DNA of 64,000 nucleotides from the NCBI RefSeq assembly GCF_041261445.1, contig NZ_JBGCCU010000004.1, forward strand, positions 1-64,000, written 5' to 3'. The position numbers and the translations under genes were made by a program. A model generated the notes under the pieces. It did no database searches. It was not told where the DNA came from and saw nothing but the letters and a program-made list of their open reading frames with translations. The stretch is from Catenulispora sp. EB89. Lineage in GTDB: Bacteria; Actinomycetota; Actinomycetes; Streptomycetales; Catenulisporaceae. Shown here piece by piece: positions 36,239 through 44,762 of the stretch; the stretch's first letter is position 1; every line of letters starts with the position of its first letter.

Positions 36239-37540
36239 TCAGCCCCGGCGTCCACGCATTCCGGAGAACAGCCGTTTGCCGCGCGGAGCCTCGGGAGCAA
36301 GCCACCGCACAATGTCATCAACCACCACAGAATCGACGTTCGCCGGAGTCGCGTACTCCGCCGGCGTCGACGCTCCGGAGCCGGGAGCGAACATATGGTT
36401 GTCGGCGGGATAGACCCGAATGTCCACATCCGCCCGATCCCCGATCCCGGCGCGCCACAATGCGAGGTCGTCCTCGACGGTGACCTGATAGTCGCGCCCG
36501 CCCTGCAGAATCAGCATCGGCTGTGTGAGTTTCTTCGCCGTGGCCACCGGATCGTAGCCGCGCATGTCGAGCCAGTAGGCCCCGGAGTAGCCGAGCGGAA
36601 GGTCCTCGGTCGGCGTCGAGGACGACAGATCAGCGCGCTCGACGTTCGCGGCCTGCTCCTCCAGCACGGCGACCATCTCCTGCGGGGCCACGCCGAGACC
36701 GGCCAGGTAGCGGACGACGCGCACGGCCGAGCGCTGCATCGGCGTGGCGTCGGCCGCCATCAGCACCAGCCCGGCGATCCGCGGCTCGGCCTCGGCGGCC
36801 CGCGGCGCCATCTTCGCGCCCATGCTGTGCCCGACGACGTAGACGCGGTCCGAGTCGATCCCAGGATGCTGATCGAGCTGCCGGAAGGCGTCGCGCACGT
36901 ACGGCAGGTACTCGTCGGCGGCGGTGAACTCCAGCATCTCGGCCAGGACGCCAGCGTGCACGGCGCCGACCTTGTCGAAGCGCACGCTCGCCACGCCGCG
37001 GCTGCCCAGCCCCCAGGCCAGGTCCTTGAGCGGCTTGAGCGGGCCGGCGGTGCCGTCGCGGTCGAAGGGCCCGCCGCCGGACAGCAGGATCGCGGCCGGG
37101 AACGGGCCCGCGCCGCGCGGCACGGTCAGCGTGCCGGGGACGGCCAGCGGGCCCTCGCCGACGACGACTTCGTGTTCCGTGAACTGCTTCGCAGCGGCGT
37201 AGGACGGCGCGGCCCACTCGCCGGGAGCCGCGATCCGCAGGCCCTGCAGCAGTCCGTCGCCGGCGGTGGCGATGAAGATCGTGAGATCGCCCTTGGCGAA
37301 CCGGACGGTGACGCTGACCCGCGTCAGCGCGTCGTCGATCGGCTCGGTCCGCGCGCCGCCGAACTCGACGACGTCCCCGAGCGGCGCGGCCTCGCTCTCC
37401 CACGCGGCCCGGATCATGTCGGCGGACACCACCGCGGCCAGGTTCGGGGCGAACAGCGCCTCAATCGCCGGCCACCGGCCCTGATCGGCCAGTTCCACGA
37501 AGCGCGCGATCAGCGCGGCCGGGTCGTTCGTCGCTTCCAT
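36239..37540 (-). CDS. Alpha/beta-hydrolase with N-terminal DUF3887-like domain
   Basis: 433 residues. Residues 1-130 form a DUF3887/SnoaL-like domain (IARFVELADQGRWPAIEAL, VTVRFAKGDLTIFIA). The hydrolase domain follows: oxyanion-loop GGGPFDRDG, nucleophile in VYVVGHSMGAKM (Ser in GHSMG), Asp in LILQGGRDYQV and catalytic His in DNHMFAPG. This matches BAAT/peptidase S9-like hydrolases annotated as hydrolases or dipeptidyl-type esterases; the substrate is unknown and no signal peptide is present. It is divergent from an ArsR-type HTH gene, with a palindrome between. Confidence 0.9.
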   Translation of the reverse strand: MEATNDPAALIARFVELADQGRWPAIEALFAPNLAAVVSADMIRAAWESEAAPLGDVVEFGGARTEPIDDALTRVSVTVRFAKGDLTIFIATAGDGLLQGLRIAAPGEWAAPSYAAAKQFTEHEVVVGEGPLAVPGTLTVPRGAGPFPAAILLSGGGPFDRDGTAGPLKPLKDLAWGLGSRGVASVRFDKVGAVHAGVLAEMLEFTAADEYLPYVRDAFRQLDQHPGIDSDRVYVVGHSMGAKMAPRAAEAEPRIAGLVLMAADATPMQRSAVRVVRYLAGLGVAPQEMVAVLEEQAANVERADLSSSTPTEDLPLGYSGAYWLDMRGYDPVATAKKLTQPMLILQGGRDYQVTVEDDLALWRAGIGDRADVDIRVYPADNHMFAPGSGASTPAEYATPANVDSVVVDDIVRWLAPEAPRGKRLFSGMRGRRG

Positions 37541-37600
37541 GACTCCCCCTGGTGGGATCTGTGCGGCCTTCCAGCCGACATCCTGCGCGTCGGATTTTCA

Positions 37601-37637
37601 ACCTTTCGCATCTTTGAGAAAGGTAGCATCTATGAGA
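37601..37637. promoter_or_regulatory. Operator between hydrolase and HTH regulator genes
   Basis: Perfect ACCTTTC-N10-GAAAGGT inverted repeat (37601-37624). It overlaps a direct repeat GCATCTTTGAGA / GCATCTATGAGA with 18-nt period (37608-37619 and 37626-37637). Likely site for the HTH protein encoded next. Confidence 0.7.
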
Positions 37638-37647
37638 TCGTAGGTCC

Positions 37648-38178
37648 ATGGACCCGCTGAAGCTCCTGGCACATCCGGTCCGCCTGCGCGTCATCCACGC
37701 CCTGCGCGGCGGCCGCGTCCTGACCGCCGGCCGGCTGGGCGAGCGCGTCGGCGACGTCTCCAAGGCCACGCTGTACCGCCACCTCGAGCTCCTGACGGAA
37801 GCCGGCGTGCTGGAGATCGCCGAGGAGCGACGGGTGCGCGGCGCCGTCGAGCGCCACTACCGGCTGCGCGGCGAGCGCGCCGGCATCGACGGCGCGCAGG
37901 CCGCCGAGCTGACGAAGGACGACCACCGCGTGGGCTTCGCCGCCGCGACCGCCGCGCTGCAGGCCGAGTTCGCGGCGTACCTGGAACGTCAGGACTCTGA
38001 TCCGGCGGCGGATCTGGTCGGCTACCGGCAGCACGCGGTCTGGCTCAGCCGCGAGGAACTGGAGACGTTGATCAGCGCCCTGCGAACGGCGATCCTGCCG
38101 GCCCTGGAGAACGCGGCGACCGAACAGCGGTCTCAATATCTGTTGAGCCCGATTCTGTTCCCCATCGAGCAAGCCTGA
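37648..38178 (+). CDS. ArsR-like winged-helix regulator
   Basis: 176 residues. MDPLKLLAHPVRLRVIHALR opens an ArsR-type winged helix; recognition helix KATLYRHLELLTEAGVLEIA. A helical C-terminal region (RVGFAAATAALQAEFAAYLE and others) extends it beyond the standard ArsR size, as in helix-turn-helix_20 type proteins. It is divergent from the hydrolase gene and should bind the inverted repeat at 37601-37624. The ATG at 37648 lies about 10 nt after that operator region, consistent with autorepression. Confidence 0.9.
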   Translation: MDPLKLLAHPVRLRVIHALRGGRVLTAGRLGERVGDVSKATLYRHLELLTEAGVLEIAEERRVRGAVERHYRLRGERAGIDGAQAAELTKDDHRVGFAAATAALQAEFAAYLERQDSDPAADLVGYRQHAVWLSREELETLISALRTAILPALENAATEQRSQYLLSPILFPIEQA

Positions 38179-38302
38179 GTCAGGTCTTCGCATTCGTCCT
38201 TGTCAGCGTGCTGAGCCCTGAAGCCTTCCCGATTCATACCGGTTCAACCCTCGATCCGACCCTTTATTCATCACCATGCGTGAGTTAGGCTGACGGTCAG
38301 TT

Positions 38303-38324
38303 AGTTAGCATACAAAAGCTAACT
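38303..38324. promoter_or_regulatory. Palindromic operator upstream of the P450 gene
   Basis: Perfect AGTTAGC-N8-GCTAACT, with a possible -10 element TACAAA (38311-38316) in the middle. A repressor bound here would block RNA polymerase. No regulator gene is immediately adjacent on the same strand; the ArsR-like gene upstream is one candidate. Confidence 0.7.
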
Positions 38325-38350
38325 TGTGCCACCTGGAAAGGATCAGGCGT

Positions 38351-39553
38351 ATGACTATCGCGGACCACCCGGCCGAAGTCCTCGCCGTCCCCGCCGACCG
38401 CGGAGCCTGTCCGTTCGACCCGCCCCCCGCGTACGACCAAGCGCGAGAACAGCATCCCGTCGCCCCGGTGAAGCTGTTCGACGGCACCACCGCGTGGATG
38501 CTCACCCGGCATCAGGACGTCCGGGCCGTGCTTCAGGACCGCCGGTTCAGCGCCGACGCCGCCAAGTCCGGGTTCCCGTTCCTCAGCCCGGGACGCCGGG
38601 AGCTGGCCATGGGCAACCCCACCTTCATCCGCATGGACGATCCGGAGCACGCCCGGCTGCGGCGCATGCTCACCTCGGACTTCATCATCAAGCGGGTCGA
38701 GGAGATGCGTCCGCAGGTCCGGGCGATCGCCGTGGAGCTGCTGGACGCGATGACCCGCGACCGCGACCACGCCGACCTGGTCACCGAGTTCGCGCTGCCG
38801 CTGCCCTCGCTGGTGATCTGCCTGCTGCTGGGCGTCCCGTACGAGGACCACGCGTACTTCCAGAAGTGCAGCAGCACGCTGCTGAACGCCAACTCCACCG
38901 CCGAGCAGGTCGAGCAGGCCCGCAACGACCTGAACGCGTACATCAAGCAGCTGGCCGAGGCCAAGCGGGAGCGCGACGACGGCGGCATCATCAGCCGGCT
39001 GATCCACCGCGAGGACCTCACCTGCGACGAGGTCGCGACGATGGGCACGCTGCTGCTGGTGGCCGGGCACGAGACGACCGCCAACATGACGGCGTTGTCG
39101 ATCCTCACGCTGCTGCGCAACCCGGACCAGATGGAGCGCCTGCGCAGCGACCCCACGCTGATCCGCGGCGCGGTCGAGGAGATGCTGCGCTACCTGTCGA
39201 TCGTGCACACCGGGCTGCCCCGGGTCGCGACCGAGGACGTCGAGATCGGCGGGCGGATGATCCGGGCCGGCGACGGCGTGCTGCTGATGATCAGCACGGC
39301 CAACCGGGACGACGAGGCGTTCCCCGACGCCGACTCGGTGGACGTGGGCCGCGACGCGCGGCGGCACCTGGCGTTCGGCTTCGGCGTGCACCAGTGCCTG
39401 GGGCAGCCGCTGGCCCGGGCCGAACTGCAGATCGCGCTGGACGTGCTCCTCAACGGGCTGCCGAACCTGCGGCTGGCGGTGCCGTTCGACGAGATCCCGT
39501 TCCGGCACGACATGCTGATCTACGGCGTGCACCGCCTGCCGGTCGCGTGGTGA
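38351..39553 (+). CDS. Cytochrome P450 (bacterial class I)
   Basis: 400 residues. I-helix AGHET (238-242) within LLLVAGHETTANMTAL, EEMLRY for the ExxR motif, and the heme loop HLAFGFGVHQCLGQPLAR with ligand Cys349 are intact. Size and motifs match CYP105-like soluble actinobacterial P450s. It would mono-oxygenate a small molecule using electrons from the ferredoxin gene just downstream. AAAGGA precedes ATG 38351 by 10 nt. Substrate unknown; the upstream operator suggests inducible control. Confidence 0.95.
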   Translation: MTIADHPAEVLAVPADRGACPFDPPPAYDQAREQHPVAPVKLFDGTTAWMLTRHQDVRAVLQDRRFSADAAKSGFPFLSPGRRELAMGNPTFIRMDDPEHARLRRMLTSDFIIKRVEEMRPQVRAIAVELLDAMTRDRDHADLVTEFALPLPSLVICLLLGVPYEDHAYFQKCSSTLLNANSTAEQVEQARNDLNAYIKQLAEAKRERDDGGIISRLIHREDLTCDEVATMGTLLLVAGHETTANMTALSILTLLRNPDQMERLRSDPTLIRGAVEEMLRYLSIVHTGLPRVATEDVEIGGRMIRAGDGVLLMISTANRDDEAFPDADSVDVGRDARRHLAFGFGVHQCLGQPLARAELQIALDVLLNGLPNLRLAVPFDEIPFRHDMLIYGVHRLPVAW

Positions 39554-39618
39554 CGACGGTGAATCCGACCAGCCCGGCGAACGCAGCGAACCCAGCGAAC
39601 CCGGCGAGGAGCGTCAAG

Positions 39619-39822
39619 ATGCGGGTCGAGGCAGACCGGTCGAAGTGCATGGGCGCCGGCATGTGCGCGCTGAACGCGCCGGAGGTCTTCGACCAGGACG
39701 AGGAAGAGGGCCTGGTCGTCGTCCTGGAGCCGGAGCCGCCGGCCGAGCACCGGTACGCGGTGCGGGACGCGGTGAACCTGTGTCCGGCCGGGGCGCTGCG
39801 TTTCGAGGAGGACCAGGAGTGA
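39619..39822 (+). CDS. [3Fe-4S] ferredoxin
   Basis: 67 residues. Cys10 and Cys16 in RSKCMGAGMCALNAPEVF, and a third Cys in VNLCPAGALRF, give the three-Cys [3Fe-4S] pattern of P450 ferredoxins. It delivers electrons to the preceding P450. The ATG at 39619 has GAGGAG at 7-8 nt. A longer frame from a GTG overlapping the P450 stop (GTGA at 39550) is open and encodes an Asn-Pro-Ala repeat (NAANPANPA). Either start is possible; the internal one is favoured by its binding site. Confidence 0.93.
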   Translation: MRVEADRSKCMGAGMCALNAPEVFDQDEEEGLVVVLEPEPPAEHRYAVRDAVNLCPAGALRFEEDQE

Positions 39823-39885
39823 GCTCGCTCTCCGAGCTCTGCGATTCAGCGCTCTGAGAGCGCTCCGGGACACCCGATCCCATCC

Positions 39886-39925
39886 CCCGTACCGCCTCGG
39901 CCCGCCGCGGCCGAGGCGGTACGGG
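39886..39925 (+). terminator. Hairpin terminator after the P450-ferredoxin unit
   Basis: Perfect 17-bp arms (39886-39902 and 39909-39925) with a 6-nt loop. Confidence 0.85.
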
Positions 39926-39960
39926 TACGGGCCCGGTCGTGGCGTTTATATCAGGACCCG

Positions 39961-39989
39961 TTGACACATGTCGGAATCGTTCCTACGCT
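39961..39989 (+). promoter_or_regulatory. Sigma70-type promoter of the protease gene
   Basis: TTGACA at 39961-39966, 17-nt spacer, TACGCT at 39984-39989. The predicted leader is about 45 nt, and GGAG precedes the ATG at 40041. Confidence 0.75.
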
Positions 39990-40040
39990 CCGCCGCGTGC
40001 CAATAGGCGCATGCCACCACCCTCGCCCCATGGAGATCCC

Positions 40041-40883
40041 ATGCTCAAGCGAACCGCGGCGATGCTCGCCGCAGCGGCCGTGACCATCACGGCCGCCCTC
40101 ACCCTGACCGCCGGGACCGCGAGCGCCGCAGCGCGCCCCGGCGTCAGCGTCACCCTGGCGAGCACCATCGCCCTGGACGACTGCTCCGCCTCGCTCGTCC
40201 GGTATCCCACCTCGCGGGACACCGACCAGGCCCTCATGCTGACCGCGGGGCACTGCTACGAGGGCGGCATGCCCTCGGCGGGCCAGGTGCTTCAGAACGT
40301 GGCCAGCAGCCGCTCCGGCACGCTGCTGGACGCCGGCGGCAACGAGCTCGGCACGGTGCAGGCCGACAAGCTCCTGTACGCGACCATGACGAACACCGAC
40401 GTGTCCGTGTACGAGCTGACCGACACCTTCGCCTCCCTGAAGAGCCAGTACGGCGTCACCCCGCTCACGATCTCCGCGAGCCACCCGACCAGCGGCCACA
40501 CCATCGCCATACCGTCGGCGTACTGGGACCGGACCTGGAGCTGCACCCTGAACGGCTTCGCCGGCACGGTCGAAGAGGACCAGTGGACCTGGCACGACTC
40601 GCTCCGTTACGGCCTGAGCGGCTGCAAGGTCATCGGCGGCAGCTCCGGCTCCCCGGTCGTGGACACCAGCACCGGCCAGGTGGTCGGGGTGAACAACACG
40701 ATCAACGAGAACGGCCAGCTGTGCACGCTGGACAACCCGTGCGAGGTCGCGCCGAACGGCACCAAGACGGAGAAGCGGGGCCAGGGGTACGGGCAGGAGA
40801 CGTACTGGATCACGACGTGCCTGAACTCGTCGAACGCCATCGACCTGACGGTGTCCGGCTGCCTGCTGCCTTCGGGCTCGTAG
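40041..40883 (+). CDS. Secreted trypsin-like serine protease (S1)
   Basis: 280 residues with a Sec signal peptide (about 1-29, hydrophobic core AAAAVTITAALTLTAGTA). The triad is visible: His in LMLTAGHCYEGG, Asp in MTNTDVSVYEL, Ser in VIGGSSGSPVVDT. Cys pairs surround the His and Ser. The tail has Cys-containing ITTCLNSSN and VSGCLLPSGS, suggesting disulfides. It acts outside the cell on peptides or proteins; specificity cannot be read. No propeptide domain of the alpha-lytic type is present. A hairpin after it is shared with the convergent cold-shock gene. Confidence 0.9.
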   Translation: MLKRTAAMLAAAAVTITAALTLTAGTASAAARPGVSVTLASTIALDDCSASLVRYPTSRDTDQALMLTAGHCYEGGMPSAGQVLQNVASSRSGTLLDAGGNELGTVQADKLLYATMTNTDVSVYELTDTFASLKSQYGVTPLTISASHPTSGHTIAIPSAYWDRTWSCTLNGFAGTVEEDQWTWHDSLRYGLSGCKVIGGSSGSPVVDTSTGQVVGVNNTINENGQLCTLDNPCEVAPNGTKTEKRGQGYGQETYWITTCLNSSNAIDLTVSGCLLPSGS

Positions 40884-40894
40884 CGGGCACATGA

Positions 40895-40938
40895 GAACAC
40901 CGCCCGGCCCCCGTCGATGCGGGGGCGGGGCGGTGTTC
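40895..40938. terminator. Bidirectional hairpin between protease and cold-shock genes
   Basis: 18-nt arms (40895-40912 and 40921-40938) paired with one mismatch and an 8-nt loop, between two convergent stop codons. Confidence 0.8.
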
Positions 40939-40964
40939 GAGTGTTCGAGCTGGCGTTCGGCGCC

Positions 40965-41168
40965 TTAGATGGCGCGGACGTCCTCAGCCTGCGGACCCTT
41001 GGGCCCCTGGGTGACGTTGAACTCCACAGCCTGGTTCTCTTCCAGGTTGCGGTAGCCGCTGCCGGTGATCGCGGAGAAGTGGACGAAGACGTCCGGGCCT
41101 CCACCATCCTGCTCGATGAAGCCGAAGCCCTTTTCGCCGTTGAACCACTTGACCTTACCCGTTGCCAT
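40965..41168 (-). CDS. CspA-family cold-shock protein
   Basis: 67 residues, one cold-shock OB fold: [20 protein letters not shown] with RNP1 KGFGFI, RNP2 VFVHFSAI, and [13 protein letters not shown] at the end. It is a single-strand RNA/DNA chaperone in the cytosol. GAGGAG lies 5 nt before ATG 41168. The 243 nt upstream, to the SUKH gene, could hold its promoter and a structured 5' leader. Confidence 0.97.
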   Translation of the reverse strand: MATGKVKWFNGEKGFGFIEQDGGGPDVFVHFSAITGSGYRNLEENQAVEFNVTQGPKGPQAEDVRAI

Positions 41169-41412
41169 GAATCTCCTCGATACCTGCGGCCGCCCACCTT
41201 GTGTTGGACGCTTGCGCCAGCCAACTATCGCACGACAAGTGGCGTCAGCCCTACTACTAATCGTCCAGATCACCGCAGTCGGTGGTGGCTTTCACTCGCT
41301 TCCCCGCGCGGCGGCATGCCAGCACCCGTGCGCTTTACTAACTAGTACCATGATGCAACCATGAGTCACGGCCGATCAGACCCGCTCCGTCCGCTGCCGC
41401 GCGCCGCGCGAG

Positions 41413-41988
41413 TCACCAACCCTCAACGATCCCGTCCCACCACGCGTACTCCGCCGTACTCCCCACCATCGGATCCAGGCGGTGGACGAGATCCTGGAAC
41501 CGCCCGAGGTTCTCGTAGAGCCGCTCGTAGTCGTCGAAGGCCAGCAGGACCTCCCTGGCGGCGCCCCAGCGCCATGCGATCTCCAGGAAGGCCTTCACGG
41601 AGCTGTTGAGGAAGCTCAGGTCGGAGGTCGCATCGGACGTCGCATCGTCCGTCGTCTCGTACGGAACACCGATCACCGTGCCGGAGTGTTCCAGCGCGCC
41701 GATTTCCCGTCGCCAATAGCGACCGATCCCGTACGCGGAATAGCCGCGCGCCATCATCGAGGGAAGCTCATCCGATTGAATGGCGCCGACTAATTGGATC
41801 GGCGATCGCCCCGTTTCCCTGAATATCGGGACTCCCCATGCGCGCAAGGCGTCAATATCGGCGGAGGGAAGATTCCAGGCGCCGACGGCCGGAGGCGCGA
41901 CGGCACCGGGCCCGTGGCTGCCGACGAGGCGGCCGAGAGGGTCCGACAAACAGCGCTCGAACGCCTGCTGCAAGTCCCTCTCCGTCAC
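41413..41988 (-). CDS. SUKH-4-like immunity protein
   Basis: 191 residues. The sequence runs VTERDLQQAFERCLSDPLGR, then GVPIFRETG and a Gly-rich middle, then SDLSFLNSSVKAFLEIAWRW and YERLYENLGRF. The FLNSSVxxFL segment is the hallmark of SUKH-4 family immunity proteins, which protect producers from deaminase and nuclease toxins. It directly follows the Hint/deaminase toxin gene by 66 nt on the same strand, the standard toxin-then-immunity order. GTG 41988 follows GAGGAGG by 8 nt. Confidence 0.85.
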   Translation of the reverse strand: MTERDLQQAFERCLSDPLGRLVGSHGPGAVAPPAVGAWNLPSADIDALRAWGVPIFRETGRSPIQLVGAIQSDELPSMMARGYSAYGIGRYWRREIGALEHSGTVIGVPYETTDDATSDATSDLSFLNSSVKAFLEIAWRWGAAREVLLAFDDYERLYENLGRFQDLVHRLDPMVGSTAEYAWWDGIVEGW

Positions 41989-42054
41989 CTGACCGCCTCC
42001 TCGCTGCGTTTCAGTACCCGACGCCAACCTACAGCTCATGGGGCGAAACGCAGG

Positions 42055-44760
42055 CTACGGACCGATCCAGTCGAAGTCCGGCAGGCCGTCGGCCGGGCCC
42101 GGGTAGGCGCCCATGGCCCTGCTGAGCGCCCCGGCGTTCTTCGCGCCGTTGCGGATTCCGTCCGGGTCGAGGCTCCAGGACAGGTCGCCCTTGGCATTCG
42201 GATATTGCGAGAGAGTGGCGGCACAATTATGTGGGGAAGTGGTGCACGGAACCCGCTCGGAATAGACGCCGGTGACGTCCTCCGGATCGATGCCGTTCGC
42301 CGGATTCTTGATGTAGTCGTTCAGGATTTCCTCGGAATGCAGTCCGCCGGGATCGTTCGCCGCGGCCAGATACCGCGCGCCGGGCCCCTTGCCGATCCGG
42401 TACACGGCGACGTTCTGGTTCGGCCGCACGCCCTTCGCCATCCGTGCGTCCATCGCGATCTGCGAGAGCTCGGACCGCGGGTCGTTCAGGCCGACGACCG
42501 GGCCGCATCCCAGGACGTTGTGGACCAGGACCGGGGTGCCGCCGGCGACCACGTAGTACGTGTGGACCGCGTCGACCGTCAGGTCGTACGTCACCATCGG
42601 GCCGAGGTGCGGCAGCACCGCGCGCACCACCACGACGCTGCCGCCAGTACCGCCAGTGCCGCCGGTGCCGCCGGTACCGCCGGTGCCGCTCTGCAGCCGG
42701 TCCCCCGGCACCAGCGTCCCGGCCGGGACGAAGGCCGCGGCGCTGAGGTCGTAGAACGGGTGGTTCCTGGTGCTGGTGACGGCCTGGACGCCGTGCGGCG
42801 TGTCGACGAGCACGTCCACGAAGTCCGCGTCCGTGGTGGTGACGTGCACCTGATCCACGGCGTGGACCTCGTTCGCGCCGTCCGGCTGCGCGTTCTCGAC
42901 CCGGTCGCCGGCCCGGACCGCCGCGATCGGCTCGGTGCTGCCGTCCGCCATCAGGACCTGGGTGTCGCCGGCGAAGCTGTGGCTCACGCAGGGATCGGGC
43001 TGCGCCTCGTCGTACTGGAGCTCGTCGTCGTAGAAGCTCCGGACGGCCTGCTTCTCGTTCTGCAGCCCGAGATCCGAGAACCGCAGGATCGGCTTCCCGT
43101 CCGCGCCGAGCTCGGGGTTCCCCGCGGCGTCCGTCGGGGCGTCGCCGAAGGCCGGGTTCCCCTGCTCGTCGGTGATCGTGGGGCTGTACTCGAGGTCGAA
43201 CTGGGACTCCTGGTCGGCCAGGCCCTGGTCGTCCAGCAGCGACTGCAGGCGGTTCACGCTGACCGCGGGACCGGGTGCCGCCTCCTGGGGCGCCCCGGCG
43301 GCCCGGGGCGCCGGCCGCGGCGTGTCCCCGCCGACGTCCTCGCCTGGGGCCGTCTCGACCGGCTGCACCCGGTCGATCGTCACCTTGCCGTCGCCGACTC
43401 GGGCGGTGGCCTTCCCGCCCTTGTTGATGGCGTCGTCGAAGGCCTTCTGGCCCGGCGGCAGCTCCTCGCCGGCGGGCGGCTCGGGTTCGCTCACGGCGTA
43501 GTCGCCGTCGGCCTCCGGTATCAGGCCGTCGTAGGTGGTCGTCGGGTTCAGGTGCGCGGTCTCGTCCGGCGGCAGCGAGCGGACGGCGTCCGGGGACAGC
43601 GTCACCCGGACCGGTGCCTGGGTGACGGGGCCGGCCGGTGCCGGTTCGGATGCGGTGCTGCCGCCGCCGGTCTCCGCCGGCGGCGCATACGTGGCGTCGG
43701 GCTCCGCCGCGTCACCGCCGCTGATCGCGGGCTCGGACTGCACGGTGTCCGGCGGAGCTTGGTCGGCGGCCGGGCCGGCTGCGGAATCGCCGGACGCGGC
43801 GGGGTCGGCCGCGTCGCCGCCGGGCGAGTCCTCAAGCGGGGAGGCCGGGAGCTCGGACGCCTGCTGTTCCAGCTCGGCGATGTCGCCGAGGATCTTCTGG
43901 CGCTCGGTGTCCAGGTCCTCGGCCTGGCCCTGGAGGGCCGAGACCGCGTCGTTGTGCGTCTGGACGTCGTTCTGCAGCTGAGTCTGCTTCGCCTGGATCG
44001 CCGACTCGGCGTTCTGCAGGTTCGTCACGGTGGACTGCAGCGAGTTCGCCTGAGCCTGGAGCGCCGACCTGCGGCTGTTGAGGCTCTCGCTTTCGGCGTT
44101 GTAGGCGTCGTACGCGGCTTGCTGGTCCGGCAGCTGGAAGACGTGCGGTTCGTTGTTGTGGGCGGTGATCTCGTTGTTGAGCGCGGTGATCTGGCCTTCG
44201 AGCGAGGTGATCTGGTTCTCCAGACCGGACTGCTGGCCGGTGACCTGGTTGGCTTGGTTCTCCAGATCGGATTCGCGCTGCTTGAGCGAGTCCGCGTCGC
44301 TCGCCAGGCTCGCCGACTGCGACTGCAGGGCCTGGGCCTTGGTGTTGTAGCCGTCGACCTCGGACTGGACCTGGGCCGCCGCGTTGCCCAAGGGGTCCGG
44401 GACGTCCGGCGGGGCCGAGGGGTCGTCGAGCTGGGACAGCGGCCATGCGGAGACCGTGCCCGCCGGCGCCGCCCCCTGCTGCGGCGCCGACGCGGCACGC
44501 GCGGCCGGGCTGACAGCGCCCACTCCCGCGCCGGTGGCCAGGGCGACGGCGGCGAGCGCCGCGGCCAGGCGGCGCGCACGGGTGCCCCGGTGCTTCGGGT
44601 TCGAGTTCCGGTTCGGGGTCAGGTTCGGGTTCGGGTTCGGGGTCGGGGTCGGGTTCGGGTTCGGGTTCGGGTTCGGGTTCGGGTTCGGGTTCGGGTTCGG
44701 GTTCGGGTTCGGGTTCGGGTTCGGGTTCGGGTTCGGGTTCGGGTTCGCCGAGCCGGCCAC
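42055..44760 (-). CDS. Polymorphic toxin: coiled coil, Hint, YwqJ-like deaminase
   Basis: 901 residues. N-terminal Asn-Pro repeat (about 6-37), then a signal-like segment ([20 protein letters not shown]), then a long coiled coil (about 110-310). A Pro/Asp/Glu-rich linker follows, then a Hint autoprocessing domain (591-748) starting at Cys591 with [20 protein letters not shown] and ending [16 protein letters not shown]. The C-terminal domain (749-901) has GGLHSEEIL (His808, Glu810) and VPC-x6-C (Cys839, Cys846), the zinc pattern of YwqJ-related deaminases. The toxin probably edits nucleic acids or nucleotides after Hint release. The GTG at 44760 begins 2 nt after the upstream gene's stop. Odd: the Asn-Pro tract precedes the signal segment. 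Confidence 0.85.
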   Translation of the reverse strand: MAGSANPNPNPNPNPNPNPNPNPNPNPNPNPNPNPNPTPTPNPNPNLTPNRNSNPKHRGTRARRLAAALAAVALATGAGVGAVSPAARAASAPQQGAAPAGTVSAWPLSQLDDPSAPPDVPDPLGNAAAQVQSEVDGYNTKAQALQSQSASLASDADSLKQRESDLENQANQVTGQQSGLENQITSLEGQITALNNEITAHNNEPHVFQLPDQQAAYDAYNAESESLNSRRSALQAQANSLQSTVTNLQNAESAIQAKQTQLQNDVQTHNDAVSALQGQAEDLDTERQKILGDIAELEQQASELPASPLEDSPGGDAADPAASGDSAAGPAADQAPPDTVQSEPAISGGDAAEPDATYAPPAETGGGSTASEPAPAGPVTQAPVRVTLSPDAVRSLPPDETAHLNPTTTYDGLIPEADGDYAVSEPEPPAGEELPPGQKAFDDAINKGGKATARVGDGKVTIDRVQPVETAPGEDVGGDTPRPAPRAAGAPQEAAPGPAVSVNRLQSLLDDQGLADQESQFDLEYSPTITDEQGNPAFGDAPTDAAGNPELGADGKPILRFSDLGLQNEKQAVRSFYDDELQYDEAQPDPCVSHSFAGDTQVLMADGSTEPIAAVRAGDRVENAQPDGANEVHAVDQVHVTTTDADFVDVLVDTPHGVQAVTSTRNHPFYDLSAAAFVPAGTLVPGDRLQSGTGGTGGTGGTGGTGGSVVVVRAVLPHLGPMVTYDLTVDAVHTYYVVAGGTPVLVHNVLGCGPVVGLNDPRSELSQIAMDARMAKGVRPNQNVAVYRIGKGPGARYLAAANDPGGLHSEEILNDYIKNPANGIDPEDVTGVYSERVPCTTSPHNCAATLSQYPNAKGDLSWSLDPDGIRNGAKNAGALSRAMGAYPGPADGLPDFDWIGP
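42640..42690 (-). repeat. 9-nt tandem repeats inside the Hint domain
   Basis: Imperfect CCGCCGGTG units encoding Gly-Gly-Thr four times in a Hint surface loop. In-frame expansion. Confidence 0.65.
44651..44746 (-). repeat. (GGGTTC)16 hexanucleotide array
   Basis: Sixteen perfect GGGTTC units (44651-44746), with degenerate units out to about 44593. Read on the minus strand it encodes Asn-Pro dipeptides at the toxin N-terminus. Length changes by 6 nt would keep the frame. Confidence 0.95.
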
Positions 44761-44762
44761 GG

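Noticed and set aside
44593-44746. Hexanucleotide array as a telomere-like or CRISPR-like element
   Set aside because: The 6-nt unit is continuous with no spacers, lies inside a coding frame and encodes a clean Asn-Pro tract.
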